This document shows positions 27,956 to 36,761 of a stretch of DNA of 64,000 nucleotides, in pieces. The notes below the pieces were generated by a model. The model worked only from the letters and a program-made list of their open reading frames with translations. It had not been told where the DNA came from and made no database searches. The stretch is from Sphingomonas sp. Ag1 (lineage in GTDB: Bacteria > Pseudomonadota > Alphaproteobacteria > Sphingomonadales > Sphingomonadaceae), in NCBI RefSeq assembly GCF_000980895.1, contig NZ_LAZX01000094.1, positions 868,001 to 932,000 on the forward strand, written 5' to 3'. Within the stretch, counting starts at the first letter, position 1, and every line of letters starts with the position of its first letter. Position numbers and translations under genes: made by a program.

Positions 27956-28468
27956 ATGGATATGACCACCCCGCTGGGCTGCAGCCCGGCGAGCGTCGCG
28001 ACCGGGCTGCTGTTGGAAGCGCTCGGCGCCAGCGATACCTACGATTATGTGCCGGTCCGCGGCCTGCCGGCGCTGGCCCTACATGTGCCCGAGCGCGACG
28101 CGCTCATCGCGGTGACCACCGCCGCCTCGCCGATGTTCACCGGCAGCCTGGAGGCGATCGCAGCCGAGCACCGGCTCGACGTTGTCCTGCTCCGAATCGG
28201 TGAGACTGCGCGCGGCGTGACCGGTGCCGACTTCGCGCTCGGCTCGCTGCCGTGCGCCGTCTGGGTCGAGCGTGACTTCGCGCTGTACCGCGACGCGAGC
28301 GGCCTGTGGCTCGTGCCGGAGCGGGTCGGTCCCTCGGTGTCGATCACGCCCGCCGGCTTCTTCCTCGAGATGATGCCGCCCTTCTCCACCCTTGCCGAGC
28401 GCGAGCGTGGGGTCAGGCGAGCCGCTGGCGACGTGGCGCGCATCCTCCAGCCGGTGGAGGTGCGCTGA
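27956..28468 (+). CDS. Hypothetical protein, first gene of second element cluster
   Basis: 170 residues (ATG at 27956 or 27962). The C-terminal half shows ALYRDASGLWLVPERVG, similar in spacing to the LWL-WLV segment of the 29429 and 3807 proteins, so distant homology is possible. No catalytic motif is seen. Its stop overlaps the next start as TGATG. It heads an operon running to about 31.5 kb. Confidence 0.6.
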   Translation: MDMTTPLGCSPASVATGLLLEALGASDTYDYVPVRGLPALALHVPERDALIAVTTAASPMFTGSLEAIAAEHRLDVVLLRIGETARGVTGADFALGSLPCAVWVERDFALYRDASGLWLVPERVGPSVSITPAGFFLEMMPPFSTLAERERGVRRAAGDVARILQPVEVR

Positions 28469-29091
28469 TGGGTGCGTCCAAGCCGGTCGTGATTAACGGC
28501 GACACCCCGGTGAGCGAGAGCAATCCGCATAGTTGGCTCATCCTCAACGGTGATCCCGCCGACGTGGCGGAGCCCCGGTGCATGGCGGGCACCCTTCGCC
28601 CGGTCCACCGCGAGCGCACCAACAGCGCCGCCGCGTTCGCCGCCGCCAAGCTGCTGATCGACGTCGACGCGGCCGATCAGCCGTGGCGGTCCCGCGCGTA
28701 TCGGCACGAGGTCATCCTGCCACGTGATGCCGACGACCGGTTCACCTGCCCGAAAGTACTGTTCGCCGACATCGACGCGGCGCACGTGCCGCACGGCAAG
28801 GCGCTTCTCACCTATGTCACGCTGACTTGGACGCCGGCGCGCCTGCATCACGCCTGGCGGCTCGCCCGCGTGCTGGCAGCGGATCTCGTCGAGGAGTACG
28901 CCGTCCCCGCGCTGGTGGTGCAGCACGTGCCGCAGCTTGTCGCCAACACGGCCACGCCGCACTGCCACATCCTCTTCGGCACTCGCACGCTGACGGCGAT
29001 CGGCTGGGGCGGCTACGTCGCCGCGTTGAACGGCGACCGGGTCTGGTCGATGGTGCGAGCGCGCTTTGACGGGCTGCTCGCGACGCTTTGA
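28468..29091 (+). CDS. Small HUH-motif (MobA/MobL-like) protein, copy 2
   Basis: 207 residues from the ATG that overlaps the preceding stop. The C-terminus reads VVQHVPQLVANTATPHCHIL, then TLTAIGWGG and WSMVRARFDGLLA. This aligns with VVHMPG, PHAHVIV, RASGWG and WEAYRDLW of the 3175-3807 protein, including the His-x-His pair. The N-terminal half differs. A MobA/MobL-like metal site is inferred, and I see no obvious nucleophile Tyr. It is not a full relaxase. Confidence 0.6.
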   Translation: MGASKPVVINGDTPVSESNPHSWLILNGDPADVAEPRCMAGTLRPVHRERTNSAAAFAAAKLLIDVDAADQPWRSRAYRHEVILPRDADDRFTCPKVLFADIDAAHVPHGKALLTYVTLTWTPARLHHAWRLARVLAADLVEEYAVPALVVQHVPQLVANTATPHCHILFGTRTLTAIGWGGYVAALNGDRVWSMVRARFDGLLATL

Positions 29092-29181
29092 TCAACGTCA
29101 TGTGGAAGGTGGCCGAGATCGGCCGCCTTCTTCACGTTCATCGGCTCGCCGCGATGCTGGCGTGCTCGGCACTGGCGATCG

Positions 29182-29421
29182 ATGCCGCAAGGCGCGGTGC
29201 CCGGCGGACGCGGGCGATATGGCCGCGCTCGCTGCCGCCACAGCAGCCGGACGATTTCGCCCGCGCTGGAGCGATCGGCTCCGGAGCTCGACGGGCAGTC
29301 GATCGGCAATGCGCTGCGTCAGTCGATCGACATCGCCCGCCTTCGTCAGCTGCGTGAGATCGCGGGCACGCTGCCGCTGCCCAGAGTGAAGATGTGGCGG
29401 GTGCCCGACACCTACTCCTGA
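29182..29421 (+). CDS. Small hypothetical protein, possible frameshift
   Basis: The frame ending at 29421 has a natural-looking C-terminus (LDGQSIGNALRQSIDIARLR, then EIAGTLPLPRVKMWRVPD), but its N-terminus is Arg/Ser-rich. Another frame from the ATG at 29100 (MWKVAEIGRLLHVHRLAAM) looks coding at the start. The two may be one gene with a frameshift near 29260, by mutation or recoding. It fits exactly between the HUH gene and the next gene. Confidence 0.4.
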   Translation: MPQGAVPGGRGRYGRARCRHSSRTISPALERSAPELDGQSIGNALRQSIDIARLRQLREIAGTLPLPRVKMWRVPDTYS

Positions 29422-29428
29422 AAGGCAA

Positions 29429-29947
29429 ATGATCATGTCCTTGTTCCGACGACGCGCCGCGGCGGAAGCCCGCGCGCTGCACCTGGCGCTTGTCCTCGCC
29501 GCCAAGACGGGATGGCGCTTCGATCGCGGCCCGCTGCCGCGCTCCAGCTTCACCCATTTTCTCTACGTCGAGGCGGCGCACTTATTGCTCGTGCCGACGA
29601 CCAGCGGCACCGAGTTTGCAGTCCGGCAGGTCGAGCCCGTGGTGCGCGAAACCCGCAGCGACGCCCTGATCGTCTCGCTGCCCGATCAGGGCACGCCCGC
29701 GTTCGCGATGGCGACGTGGGCGCGGCGCGAGACGGTGTGGACTACCCCGCTCGCACTCTGGCTCGGTGAGGCCGGCGAGCCGTGGCTGGTGCCGACCGAA
29801 GCCGACAACGGGGTGCTCGGCTTCCGGCTCGTCAACGCGCTGCACCACGCGGCGCCCGCACCGTGGGCGTTCACGGGCGAGCGGGACTCAGGGTTCGGCC
29901 GTGCGGCGGCCTGGATGGAGACGGTGGCTCAGGTGGTGACCCGGTGA
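29429..29947 (+). CDS. Hypothetical partner of the HUH-motif protein, copy 2
   Basis: 172 residues; the ATG at 29435 is an alternative start. It shares with the 3807-4337 protein a basic N-terminus, YVEAAHLLLVPT, RETRSDALIVS and LWLGEAGEPWLVPT in the same order. No catalytic motif or membrane segment is seen. In both elements it lies within about 0.4 kb of the HUH-motif gene, though the gene order is reversed. Confidence 0.6.
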   Translation: MIMSLFRRRAAAEARALHLALVLAAKTGWRFDRGPLPRSSFTHFLYVEAAHLLLVPTTSGTEFAVRQVEPVVRETRSDALIVSLPDQGTPAFAMATWARRETVWTTPLALWLGEAGEPWLVPTEADNGVLGFRLVNALHHAAPAPWAFTGERDSGFGRAAAWMETVAQVVTR

Positions 29948-29958
29948 GGGTCGGTGAA

Positions 29959-30525
29959 ATGCCCGCGCCGCGGGCGAGAACAGAAGGCCACCAGATGATC
30001 AGATATCCCAGCGCTTGCCGCGATCACGCGATCAACGCGCTCGCCAGCCTCGTCAGCGACGACGGCAAGGAGCGTTACTTCCCTCGTGTCTCCAGAGCGC
30101 TCGTGCTGTCGCCGCAGCACCTAGCGATCGCCGCCGGGGATGAGAGCAACGCGCTCGACCCGTACGCGCTCAAGGCGTTCGCGATCGAGCAGAATCTCAA
30201 CGTCGTCGCGACCTGGACCGACAAGATGTTGTCCGGGCACCAGTTCGAGATCGACGTCGTCCTCAGCAAGGACGGCGACGCCGTGCACTATCCGTCGCTG
30301 CGGCTGTGGTTGGTCGAGAAGCGCGGCGCGTACCTCGTCGCGCCAAAGGGTGACGACCCGGTCATCAGCATCGACGCCCGTGGTCTCACCCCGGTCGGGA
30401 TGTCGCCCTTCCGCAGCAAGGCCGACCTGACCGTCGGCATCGCCACCGGTCAGGCGCTGTTGCAGCATCTCACCTTCGCGGGCTCGCCCTTCGCGACCCC
30501 CCTCCCCCGCAATTTCGACCGCTGA
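29959..30525 (+). CDS. Hypothetical protein
   Basis: 188 residues from the ATG at 29959 (Shine-Dalgarno GAGG); a start at 29995 behind AAGG gives 176. Landmarks are ATWTDKMLSGHQFEIDVVLS and LRLWLVEKRGAYLVAPKGDD. The LWLxEKxxxYLV segment is again like the neighbouring family, suggesting an expanded set of related proteins in this operon. No enzymatic motif is seen. Confidence 0.55.
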   Translation: MPAPRARTEGHQMIRYPSACRDHAINALASLVSDDGKERYFPRVSRALVLSPQHLAIAAGDESNALDPYALKAFAIEQNLNVVATWTDKMLSGHQFEIDVVLSKDGDAVHYPSLRLWLVEKRGAYLVAPKGDDPVISIDARGLTPVGMSPFRSKADLTVGIATGQALLQHLTFAGSPFATPLPRNFDR

Positions 30526-30554
30526 CCCGGTTACAAACACAAGAGAGCACCACC

Positions 30555-31175
30555 ATGGACACCCACCCGCCCAAGCTCGTTGTCATCCACCCCATGTACA
30601 CCGCGCGCGAATACCGCCGCCACCTGACCGCGATCGACGACGCGTTGATCGTCCACCGTTATGCCGATGGCCGCTTCCAGCTCGAGCTCCGGCCCATGGT
30701 GAAGCTGGCCTCCCGCGGTGCCAAGAGCTACGGAGCGGCGCTTCGGCAGCTCGCCGCGGATCTCGAAGCCGGTTACCGCGCGGTCATCGTCGATCGCGAC
30801 AACTTCCTCAGCGATCTCGAACAGCTCGCACGCGAGCACGCGACCGACAAGGATCGCGACGAGATCGAGCGAGCCGCGCAGGTCGTCGCGGAGCGCACTC
30901 GGCATCAGGTCTGGGACTCGCTCTTCGAGGCGCCTGCCGAATACCGGATGGGCCGCATGCTGCTTGCGGCGCGCCAGCGCCGAACGAAGGCGGATCGAGA
31001 CGAGCAGAACGGCTTGAACTGCATGTTCGGTATCCCCACGCCGCGCACCGAGCAGTTGTGGCATTCGCTGCGGCACCAATGGTGCTCGCCCCGCAGCAAC
31101 GCCGCGGGCAAGGCCGCATGGGAGAACTGGTGCCGTGCCAACCGACCGAACATGCCCAAGGTCGAGGCCGCATGA
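30555..31175 (+). CDS. Hypothetical protein
   Basis: 206 residues behind AAGAGAGCACCACC. It is charged and helical, with LRQLAADLEAGYRAVIVDRD and a long Arg/Glu-rich helix (AREHATDKDRDEIERAAQVV), and the C-terminus contains WHSLRHQWCSPRSNAAGKAA. No family is recognised. Its stop overlaps the start of the next frame as ATGA, so it belongs to the same operon. Confidence 0.55.
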   Translation: MDTHPPKLVVIHPMYTAREYRRHLTAIDDALIVHRYADGRFQLELRPMVKLASRGAKSYGAALRQLAADLEAGYRAVIVDRDNFLSDLEQLAREHATDKDRDEIERAAQVVAERTRHQVWDSLFEAPAEYRMGRMLLAARQRRTKADRDEQNGLNCMFGIPTPRTEQLWHSLRHQWCSPRSNAAGKAAWENWCRANRPNMPKVEAA

Positions 31176-31525
31176 AGGCGAATTGTCGATGCGGCAACTG
31201 GTTACGACAGATGCCACTCGTTTTCCGGATCAGCGTTGCCATGCTGCTCACGGCCGCGATCACGGGTCAACTCACCCGGCATCGGGCAGCAGGAGCCGAA
31301 ACGTACCATGTGCGCGCGCTGGCTGCATGGTTGTGCCCGTCAGCCGTTGATCGACGAAAGTCGCTCAACGTGGCTGACGGCGCACATATGCTGGACCGGG
31401 CAGCGTTCCGCTGGACGATAGATTGGCTCGCATCGCAAAGGACAATGTCGCCTTCTGCGATGCGAGCTTATAATCGTCGATCTCGAGCTAACGACCGATG
31501 GTGCGCTCGAGCTCGCTGTACATAG
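31172..31525 (+). CDS. Small protein with signal-like N-terminus
   Basis: 117 residues. A basic start (MKANCRCGNWLRQMP) and a hydrophobic stretch (LVFRISVAMLLTAAITG) resemble a signal peptide or anchor. The rest is Arg/Ala-rich and not recognised. It is coupled to the previous gene by ATGA and overlaps the 3' end of the convergent methylase gene by 38 bp, so it may be a truncated gene whose true end was lost. Confidence 0.4.
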   Translation: MKANCRCGNWLRQMPLVFRISVAMLLTAAITGQLTRHRAAGAETYHVRALAAWLCPSAVDRRKSLNVADGAHMLDRAAFRWTIDWLASQRTMSPSAMRAYNRRSRANDRWCARARCT

Positions 31526-32411
31526 CGTAGATCTCGGCCCGGCTGATGAACGGCACGGCAGACGTGTTTTTCGCCATGTCGGCCAGATCAAGGGTGTTGA
31601 ACATGGCTTCCACAAGCGAACTGCGCTGCGGATCTGACGCCTTGGTCATGAGGTGCGCGTTGTTCTCACGGTAGAATTCGTGATGTAGGCGGCCGGCGTT
31701 GGCACCGATCCGCTGAATGCCGATCAGTGCGCCCTCTGAGGCACCGAAGACGAAATCGCTGTGGCGCGTGATCAGGGGCGGCTTCACGCGCTTTGTGGGC
31801 CGCCTTTCCCAGATCTGGAGAATGGCCGGCACGTCGCAGGGAGCACCTGCCCGCAAGAACGCCCATGCCGGAACGTCCGTCTCGGCGACGAGGTGGAAGT
31901 TGTCGTGGAGCTGACGAAGCACCGTGTCCCTGCGGAAGGTGCACGGCACGATCATGGCGATGACCTTCGCCTGCTTTGCCGCGTGATTGAAGAACGGGAC
32001 AGCCAGACGGAACGGCGGATTACCCACGACGGCGATCTGCCGGTCGGACACGATCGTCGTTGCGAGATAGTTCGCTTTGATGATGGTGTGGAACTGCGGA
32101 TCGACATCCATCGCGATCGTATCGGCGGGCATTACATCCGCGATCGCTCCGTCGCCTCCGCAAGGATCCACCACCTGGTGGTCGTCGAGCGAGAAGTACC
32201 GCTCGATGTAATGGCGCATGAACACGGCGAACCGGATGCTCGTGTACACCTGCTCCAACTTGTTGACGAGCGCAGCGGGCGTGCGCGCTCTGCCGTTCAG
32301 GCGCGAGGCAATAAAATTGTCAGCACCTTTTGCGAGTTTGGCTAGCAGCTTCGGCGACAGCTCGCCCGTGGCGGGCACCTTCACCGAAGGCGCGTAGGAT
32401 TTGATTGTCAT
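31488..32411 (-). CDS. DNA N6-adenine methyltransferase-like protein
   Basis: 307 residues. A SAM-binding motif-I-like VVDPCGGDGAIADV (acidic/Gly loop) is followed by AMDVDPQF and by motif IV NPPFRLAVPFFNHA, the NPP-F active-site motif of amino-methyltransferases acting on adenine. No restriction partner is adjacent, so an orphan or phage-like methylase is likely. Translation starts at the ATG 32411 behind TCTGGAG, which lies in the hairpin of the conserved leader. Confidence 0.7.
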   Translation of the reverse strand: MTIKSYAPSVKVPATGELSPKLLAKLAKGADNFIASRLNGRARTPAALVNKLEQVYTSIRFAVFMRHYIERYFSLDDHQVVDPCGGDGAIADVMPADTIAMDVDPQFHTIIKANYLATTIVSDRQIAVVGNPPFRLAVPFFNHAAKQAKVIAMIVPCTFRRDTVLRQLHDNFHLVAETDVPAWAFLRAGAPCDVPAILQIWERRPTKRVKPPLITRHSDFVFGASEGALIGIQRIGANAGRLHHEFYRENNAHLMTKASDPQRSSLVEAMFNTLDLADMAKNTSAVPFISRAEIYAMYSELERTIGR

Positions 32412-32482
32412 GACATTCTCCAGAAAGGTTGAGTTCTGGAGAAGAAACTACGAGGCCTGCCATCCCGCTGGTGGTCGGATCA
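32412..32482 (-). promoter_or_regulatory. Conserved 5' leader with SD-covering hairpin, copy 2
   Basis: This is the minus-strand counterpart of 23855-23922. TCCAGA pairs perfectly with TCTGGA (plus coordinates 32419-32424 and 32435-32440), enclosing a 10-nt loop and covering the GGAG Shine-Dalgarno. Relative to copy 1 the first arm differs at one position (C versus T), but pairing is kept by a G-U pair. A short frame ending RPPAGWQAS stops 36 bp before the gene, as in copy 1. Confidence 0.6.
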
Positions 32483-33181
32483 CGGTGCGGCAGAGCGTGG
32501 CCGTCGCCGTATGTTCGAACGAAGGACGAGTGTCGTAGCTGCGTTCATCGGCGCCCACGCGCGCGCGGCGAAACGCATCCGGCTCGACCGTCTCGTCGAA
32601 TTGCAAAAGGCCGATCAGCACATTGGACACGCGATCCTTATAGCGTTCCCGTGATGTTCTTTCAAGCCTTCTTGCTGACCGCTACTAGATCAATGCCAGT
32701 GCGTTCGCACAGCCTTGCGACTGCCTTCGGCAAAGTTTGGGGGATTACAGCCCGACCGCTTTGGAGCGCCAAAGCAACGTAAGCGGCCCTTCGTTCAGGC
32801 CCGGTTGGTCGGCAGCTATGCGCCCAATTTCGGTCGCTTACCCCCCACTGCAGCGTGCCTGAAAGCTGCCTGTCGGCGTCGCGAGCGAAAGGGGGAAGAG
32901 CGCGACCGCCAGCAGATGCACTGGTTGGTCTGGGGAATGTGGACGCTACGGCCGAGCTCGGCGGCTTCGTCGAGAAGAGCTTCGGCACCGCAGAGCAGTG
33001 GAGCGGCCGGCTCGAAGTTCGTCGCGGCTTCGGGGGGCCATGAGGGCGTGCTTGCGGGTGCGTCGCTTTCGTACCAGCTGCGCAGCGGACGCACGATCGT
33101 GGATGTCGGACCGTGTGCGAGGAGCTCGGCCGCGTGCCCTTTGTCGGCTATTCCGAAACTTGCGTGTCCTGCAAATTAGCC
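32483..33181. other. Decayed stretch, no confident gene
   Basis: Several short frames exist, but none shows a recognisable domain. On the minus strand a fragment reading RRAAYVALALQSGRAVIPQT followed by KAVARLCERTGIDLVAVSKK is protein-like and may be a regulator remnant. The stretch separates the methylase from the oxygen/NO module and probably marks a junction. Confidence 0.35.
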
Positions 33182-34393
33182 TCAGGCCGCCATCAACTCG
33201 TCGGCGGGGCCGAAGAACTCGAAGTGGATCCGATCCCGCGGGACGCCTGCGAGGGTCAGCTCGCCCACGAAAGCTCGCAGAAAGGGCTTGGGGCCGCACA
33301 GGTAGTAATTGGCCGCGGCGAACGAAGTGTTCGCGCGCAGCCAGTCTCCGGTGATCAGGCCCTCTTGGTCATAGTCCCGGCCCTGCACGTCCTCCGTGCG
33401 CGGCTGCTGATAGAAGGTGGTGACGCGCACATCGCTGCTCTGTTCCGCCAGTGCCCGGACATAATCGCGCATCGCATGGGTGGAGCCGTTGAGCGTGCCG
33501 TGGACGTAGTGGATCGGCACGGATGCGCCTTCCCGCACCAGGCTTTCCAGCATGCTGACCATCGGGGTCAGGCCGACGCCGCCGCTCAGCAGGACGATGG
33601 GCCGCTCGGCCGCGTCGGCAAGGAAGAACTCGCCCGCCGGGACGGAGACCTTGAGCGTTGCGCCAACCTCGACATGATCGTGAAGCCAGCCGGAGGCGAT
33701 GCCCTGAGGCTCCCGCTTCACGCTGATGCGGTAGGTCTCGCCATTTGGCGCGGCGGAGATGCTGTAGTTGCGCTTGAGGGGGTGTTCGCCGGGGATGTCC
33801 AGCCAGAGGGTGAGGTACTGGCCGGGCTTGTGCCGGACGACGGCTCCACCATCGACGGGGCGCAGCACGAAGGAGGTGATGATCTCGCTCTCCTGGTGCT
33901 TTTCGACCACGGCGAAGTCCCGCCAGCCGCGCCACCCGCCGGGCTGATCGGCCAGCGTTTCATAAAGCTGCGCTTCGCGGCCGATCAGGATGTCGGCCAG
34001 GAACCAGTAGGCCTCGCCCCAGGCTTCGAGGATTTCGTTCGTCGCGGCGTCGCCGAGGACATCCTTGATCGCGGCGAGCAGGGCAGTGGCGACGGCAGGG
34101 TAGTGCTCGGGCAGGATCTGCAGGCCGACATGCTTCTGCGCGATCCGCTCCACCGCCTCGGCCAAGACGCCGAGGTTCTCGATGTTCTGCGCATAGGCGA
34201 GCACCGCGGCGGCAAGCGCCTTCGGCTGGGAGCCGGTCTCTCCATGGTGGGACTGATTGAACAGGTCGCGGATCGCCGGGTCCTGGAACAGGCGGGCATA
34301 CATGGCGCGCGTGATGTCCAGCCCATGCGCCTCCAGCGCCGGAACGGTGGCCTTGACGATGGCGATGGTCTGCTCGCTGAGCGTGCGGGACAT
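33182..34393 (-). CDS. hmp: Flavohemoglobin (nitric oxide dioxygenase)
   Basis: 403 residues, normal length. It oxidises NO to nitrate with O2 and NAD(P)H in the cytoplasm. The globin domain (1 to about 140) has B10 Tyr in MYARLF (residue 32), distal Gln in SQPKAL (residue 56) and the proximal His in QKHVG (residue 88). The FAD domain carries KRNYSISAAPNGE, and the NAD domain carries LLSGGVGLTPMVSML and YYLCGPKPFLRAF. It is transcribed toward the remnant zone. The upstream region shares a promoter module with the alternative oxidase gene. Confidence 0.95.
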   Translation of the reverse strand: MSRTLSEQTIAIVKATVPALEAHGLDITRAMYARLFQDPAIRDLFNQSHHGETGSQPKALAAAVLAYAQNIENLGVLAEAVERIAQKHVGLQILPEHYPAVATALLAAIKDVLGDAATNEILEAWGEAYWFLADILIGREAQLYETLADQPGGWRGWRDFAVVEKHQESEIITSFVLRPVDGGAVVRHKPGQYLTLWLDIPGEHPLKRNYSISAAPNGETYRISVKREPQGIASGWLHDHVEVGATLKVSVPAGEFFLADAAERPIVLLSGGVGLTPMVSMLESLVREGASVPIHYVHGTLNGSTHAMRDYVRALAEQSSDVRVTTFYQQPRTEDVQGRDYDQEGLITGDWLRANTSFAAANYYLCGPKPFLRAFVGELTLAGVPRDRIHFEFFGPADELMAA

Positions 34394-34449
34394 GGGGGTT
34401 TGCTCCTGGTTTGCTTGGCAGATGCACGGCGGTGTATCGCCCTTGCATC

Positions 34450-34496
34450 CACCTAGGTGCAGCGGCGCAAACCGTCATTTTGGGTCATGTCCCTAC
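34450..34496 (-). promoter_or_regulatory. hmp promoter/operator module
   Basis: On the minus strand GTAGGGACATGACCCAAA begins at 34496, and TAGGTGG begins 41 nt further on. The alternative oxidase gene has GTAGGGACAAGATCCAAA with TAGATGG at exactly the same offset. The 19-nt box ends 85 bp before the hmp ATG. A palindrome CACCTAGGTG (34450-34459) overlaps the presumed -10. FixJ is the obvious candidate regulator (inference). Confidence 0.6.
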
Positions 34497-34530
34497 GGGC
34501 CGTACCGGAGGTGCGCGGCGGCCCGCCGGG

Positions 34531-35142
34531 TCAGGCGAGGCGGGCGATCGTGACCATCCGCACCAGTTCCGACAAGGTCTTCGCCTGCATCTTCAGCATG
34601 ACGTTGGCACGGTAGACTTCCACCGTCCGCGCGCTGATCCCGAGGTCATAGGCGATGGCCTTGTTCGCCTCTCCGGCGACGAGGCCCTCCATCACCTCCC
34701 GCTCTCGCATCGAGAGTGTCGCGAGCCGCTCCTGCACCCGGTCCCGCTCCGATTGCAGCTCATCGCGATCGGCCTGGCGGGTAATGGCGGTGCGGATGGC
34801 ACCCAGCATCGTCTCATCATCATAGGGCTTCTCGATGAAGTCGGAGACGCCGGCATGCATCGCCTGCACAGCCAGCGGCACGTCTGCATGGCCGGTGATG
34901 ACGATGACCGGCACATGGCTTCCGCGCCGCTTCAGCTCCTGCGCGAGCTCTATGCCGTTCATGCCGGGCATGCGCACATCGGTGATGACGCAGGCATGCT
35001 CCAGCGGCGGATCCGCCTTGAGGAAGGCATCGGCGGAGGGGAAGGAGCGCGCCTTCAGCCCGGCGCAGTCGATCAGGAACTCGAGCGAATGGCGCGCGCC
35101 TTCATCATCATCGATCACATAGACGACCGGCTCACTCGCCAT
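34531..35142 (-). CDS. fixJ: FixJ-type response regulator
   Basis: 203 residues from the ATG at 35142, overlapping the fixL end by 11 bp. The receiver has [10 protein letters not shown] (acid pair), the phospho-acceptor in [24 protein letters not shown] (Thr) and IEKPYDDE (Lys). The C-terminal LuxR-type HTH reads [20 protein letters not shown] and then [17 protein letters not shown]. In FixLJ systems, low oxygen leads to FixJ phosphorylation and activation of respiratory genes. Here it lies between hmp and aox, its likely targets. Confidence 0.92.
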   Translation of the reverse strand: MASEPVVYVIDDDEGARHSLEFLIDCAGLKARSFPSADAFLKADPPLEHACVITDVRMPGMNGIELAQELKRRGSHVPVIVITGHADVPLAVQAMHAGVSDFIEKPYDDETMLGAIRTAITRQADRDELQSERDRVQERLATLSMREREVMEGLVAGEANKAIAYDLGISARTVEVYRANVMLKMQAKTLSELVRMVTIARLA

Positions 35143-36634
35143 CGAACAACTCCTCTTTCCCCACGCGCTGGACTGTGAAGGTGAACAGCGCGCCGCCGCC
35201 TTCGTTCGCCTCCGCCCGGATGCGGCCGCCATGCGCCTCTACGATGGTTCGGGAAATCGACAGGCCGACCCCCATGCCCGTGGGCTTCGTGGTGACGAAC
35301 GGCTGGAACAGCTGATCGGCCACGTCGGGGCTGATTCCGGGGCCGGTGTCGGCGACTGTGATCTGTGCCATCTCGTCGCCGTCAGGCTCGACCCGGATGG
35401 TGAGTTCGCGCCGCTGCAAATCGGCGGCGACCATGGAATCGACCGCGTTGCGGACGAGGTTCACCACCACCTGCTGGATCTGCACCTTGTCCACCAACAC
35501 AAGATCGAGCTCCGGGCTGAAGGAATAGTGGATGTGGATGCCGTGTTCCCGCGCGCCGACCAGCGCCAATGCACTGGCTTCCTCGATGATCTTGGGCAGG
35601 CTTTCCACCGTGCGCTCCGTTTCTCCGCGCGCGACGAAATCGCGCAGGCGGCGGATGATGGCGCCGGCGCGCAGGGCCTCCTCGCCGGCGCGCTCGACTG
35701 CATCGGCGACCTTGTCGTGCGGCACTTCCTCGCGCGCGAGCAGCATGCGGCTGCCCTTCAGGTAGTTGGCAATGGCGGAGAGCGGCTGGTTCAGCTCGTG
35801 AGCGAGGGCGGAGGCCATCTCGCCCAAGGCGGTGAGCCGGGAGACGTGGACCAGTTCGCTCTGCAACTCCTGCAGACGCGTCTCGGTCTGCTGCCGCTCA
35901 GTCAGGTCGCGGATGAAGCCGGTGAAGTAGCGCCGCCCGTCCAGCCGCATCTCCCCCACAGCCAGCTCCATCGGAAAGGTGGTGCCATCCTTCCGCTGGC
36001 CGACCACTACGCGGCCAGTGCCGATGATCCGGCGCTCGCCCGTGCGATAGTAGCGTTCCAGGTAGGAATCGTGCGCTTCGGCGTAGGGGGAGGGCATCAG
36101 CATGGCGACGTTGCGCCCCTTCGCCTCTTCCGCGGTCCAGCCGAACAGCCGCTCGGCCGCTGGGCTGAAATCGTGCATCAGCCCGCGCTCGTCGATCACC
36201 ACCACCGCATCCGGCACGGTGTCCAGAATTGAACGCAGATGCGTTTCGCGCCGCGCAAGCTGCGCGGCGGCGGCTTCGGTCTCCGTCCGGGCGTGCTGAA
36301 ACCACTCGCCGCCAAGGGCCACGGCAAGGCCGATCGCCACGAATGCCGCTGCCGCGACCAAGCTGCCGTTCTCGATCGGCCCGCTGAGCCAGTCGCACCA
36401 CAGCCCCACGCCGGCACCAACCACCGCCGCCACCGCGCCGGCGCGCAGACCCGAGAGGGCGCTCGCCACCACGACCCCGGGCACGAAGAAGATGTAAGTC
36501 GCGCGCTGGCCCAGCTCTTCGCCGAACACCAGGCGCACGGCCGCCCCGGCCGCGATCGCCAACACGGCCAGGACCAGCGCCGTCGAGACCGACAGGCGCG
36601 GCAGGAAACGGCTGGCGAAGCGCGCCCGCCCCAC
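35132..36634 (-). CDS. fixL: FixL-type heme-PAS oxygen sensor kinase
   Basis: About 500 residues; the start is uncertain (GTG at 36634 chosen, because the first ATG at 36778 lies inside aox). Three to four hydrophobic segments form a DUF4118-like membrane part. The PAS domain contains [16 protein letters not shown] followed by [15 protein letters not shown]. The spacing from His to Arg is 20 residues, the same as His200 and Arg220 of Bradyrhizobium FixL, so heme binding is expected. The kinase has [20 protein letters not shown] (H box), [10 protein letters not shown] (N box) and VADTGPGIS. It is coupled to fixJ. Confidence 0.9.
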   Translation of the reverse strand: MGRARFASRFLPRLSVSTALVLAVLAIAAGAAVRLVFGEELGQRATYIFFVPGVVVASALSGLRAGAVAAVVGAGVGLWCDWLSGPIENGSLVAAAAFVAIGLAVALGGEWFQHARTETEAAAAQLARRETHLRSILDTVPDAVVVIDERGLMHDFSPAAERLFGWTAEEAKGRNVAMLMPSPYAEAHDSYLERYYRTGERRIIGTGRVVVGQRKDGTTFPMELAVGEMRLDGRRYFTGFIRDLTERQQTETRLQELQSELVHVSRLTALGEMASALAHELNQPLSAIANYLKGSRMLLAREEVPHDKVADAVERAGEEALRAGAIIRRLRDFVARGETERTVESLPKIIEEASALALVGAREHGIHIHYSFSPELDLVLVDKVQIQQVVVNLVRNAVDSMVAADLQRRELTIRVEPDGDEMAQITVADTGPGISPDVADQLFQPFVTTKPTGMGVGLSISRTIVEAHGGRIRAEANEGGGALFTFTVQRVGKEELFDGE

Positions 36635-36662
36635 CTCCGGGATAGCCCTTAGGGGATGAGGG

Positions 36663-36709
36663 GTAGGGACAAGATCCAAATGTTCCGGCTCCCTCGGCAA
36701 GCGTAGATG
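36663..36709 (+). promoter_or_regulatory. aox promoter/operator module
   Basis: GTAGGGACAAGATCCAAA (36663-36680), then 23 nt, then TAGATGG (36704-36710). The hmp gene carries the same arrangement with the -10-like block at the identical offset. The box ends 82 bp before the aox ATG, against 85 bp for hmp. Just upstream, CCCTTAGGGG (36647-36656) is a further inverted element. Shared activator control is inferred. Confidence 0.6.
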
Positions 36710-36761
36710 GCCTCCAACAGCGACGCACCAGTGAACGCGCCGCCTCAGACGGAGACTATCA

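Noticed and set aside
33113..34456. A 447-codon open frame on the plus strand
   Set aside because: Antisense to the well-defined flavohemoglobin gene, with no recognisable domain.
36640..36760. FNR/FixK box (TTGAT-N4-ATCAA) before aox
   Set aside because: No such dyad is present; only the GTAGGGACA-type box is shared with hmp.
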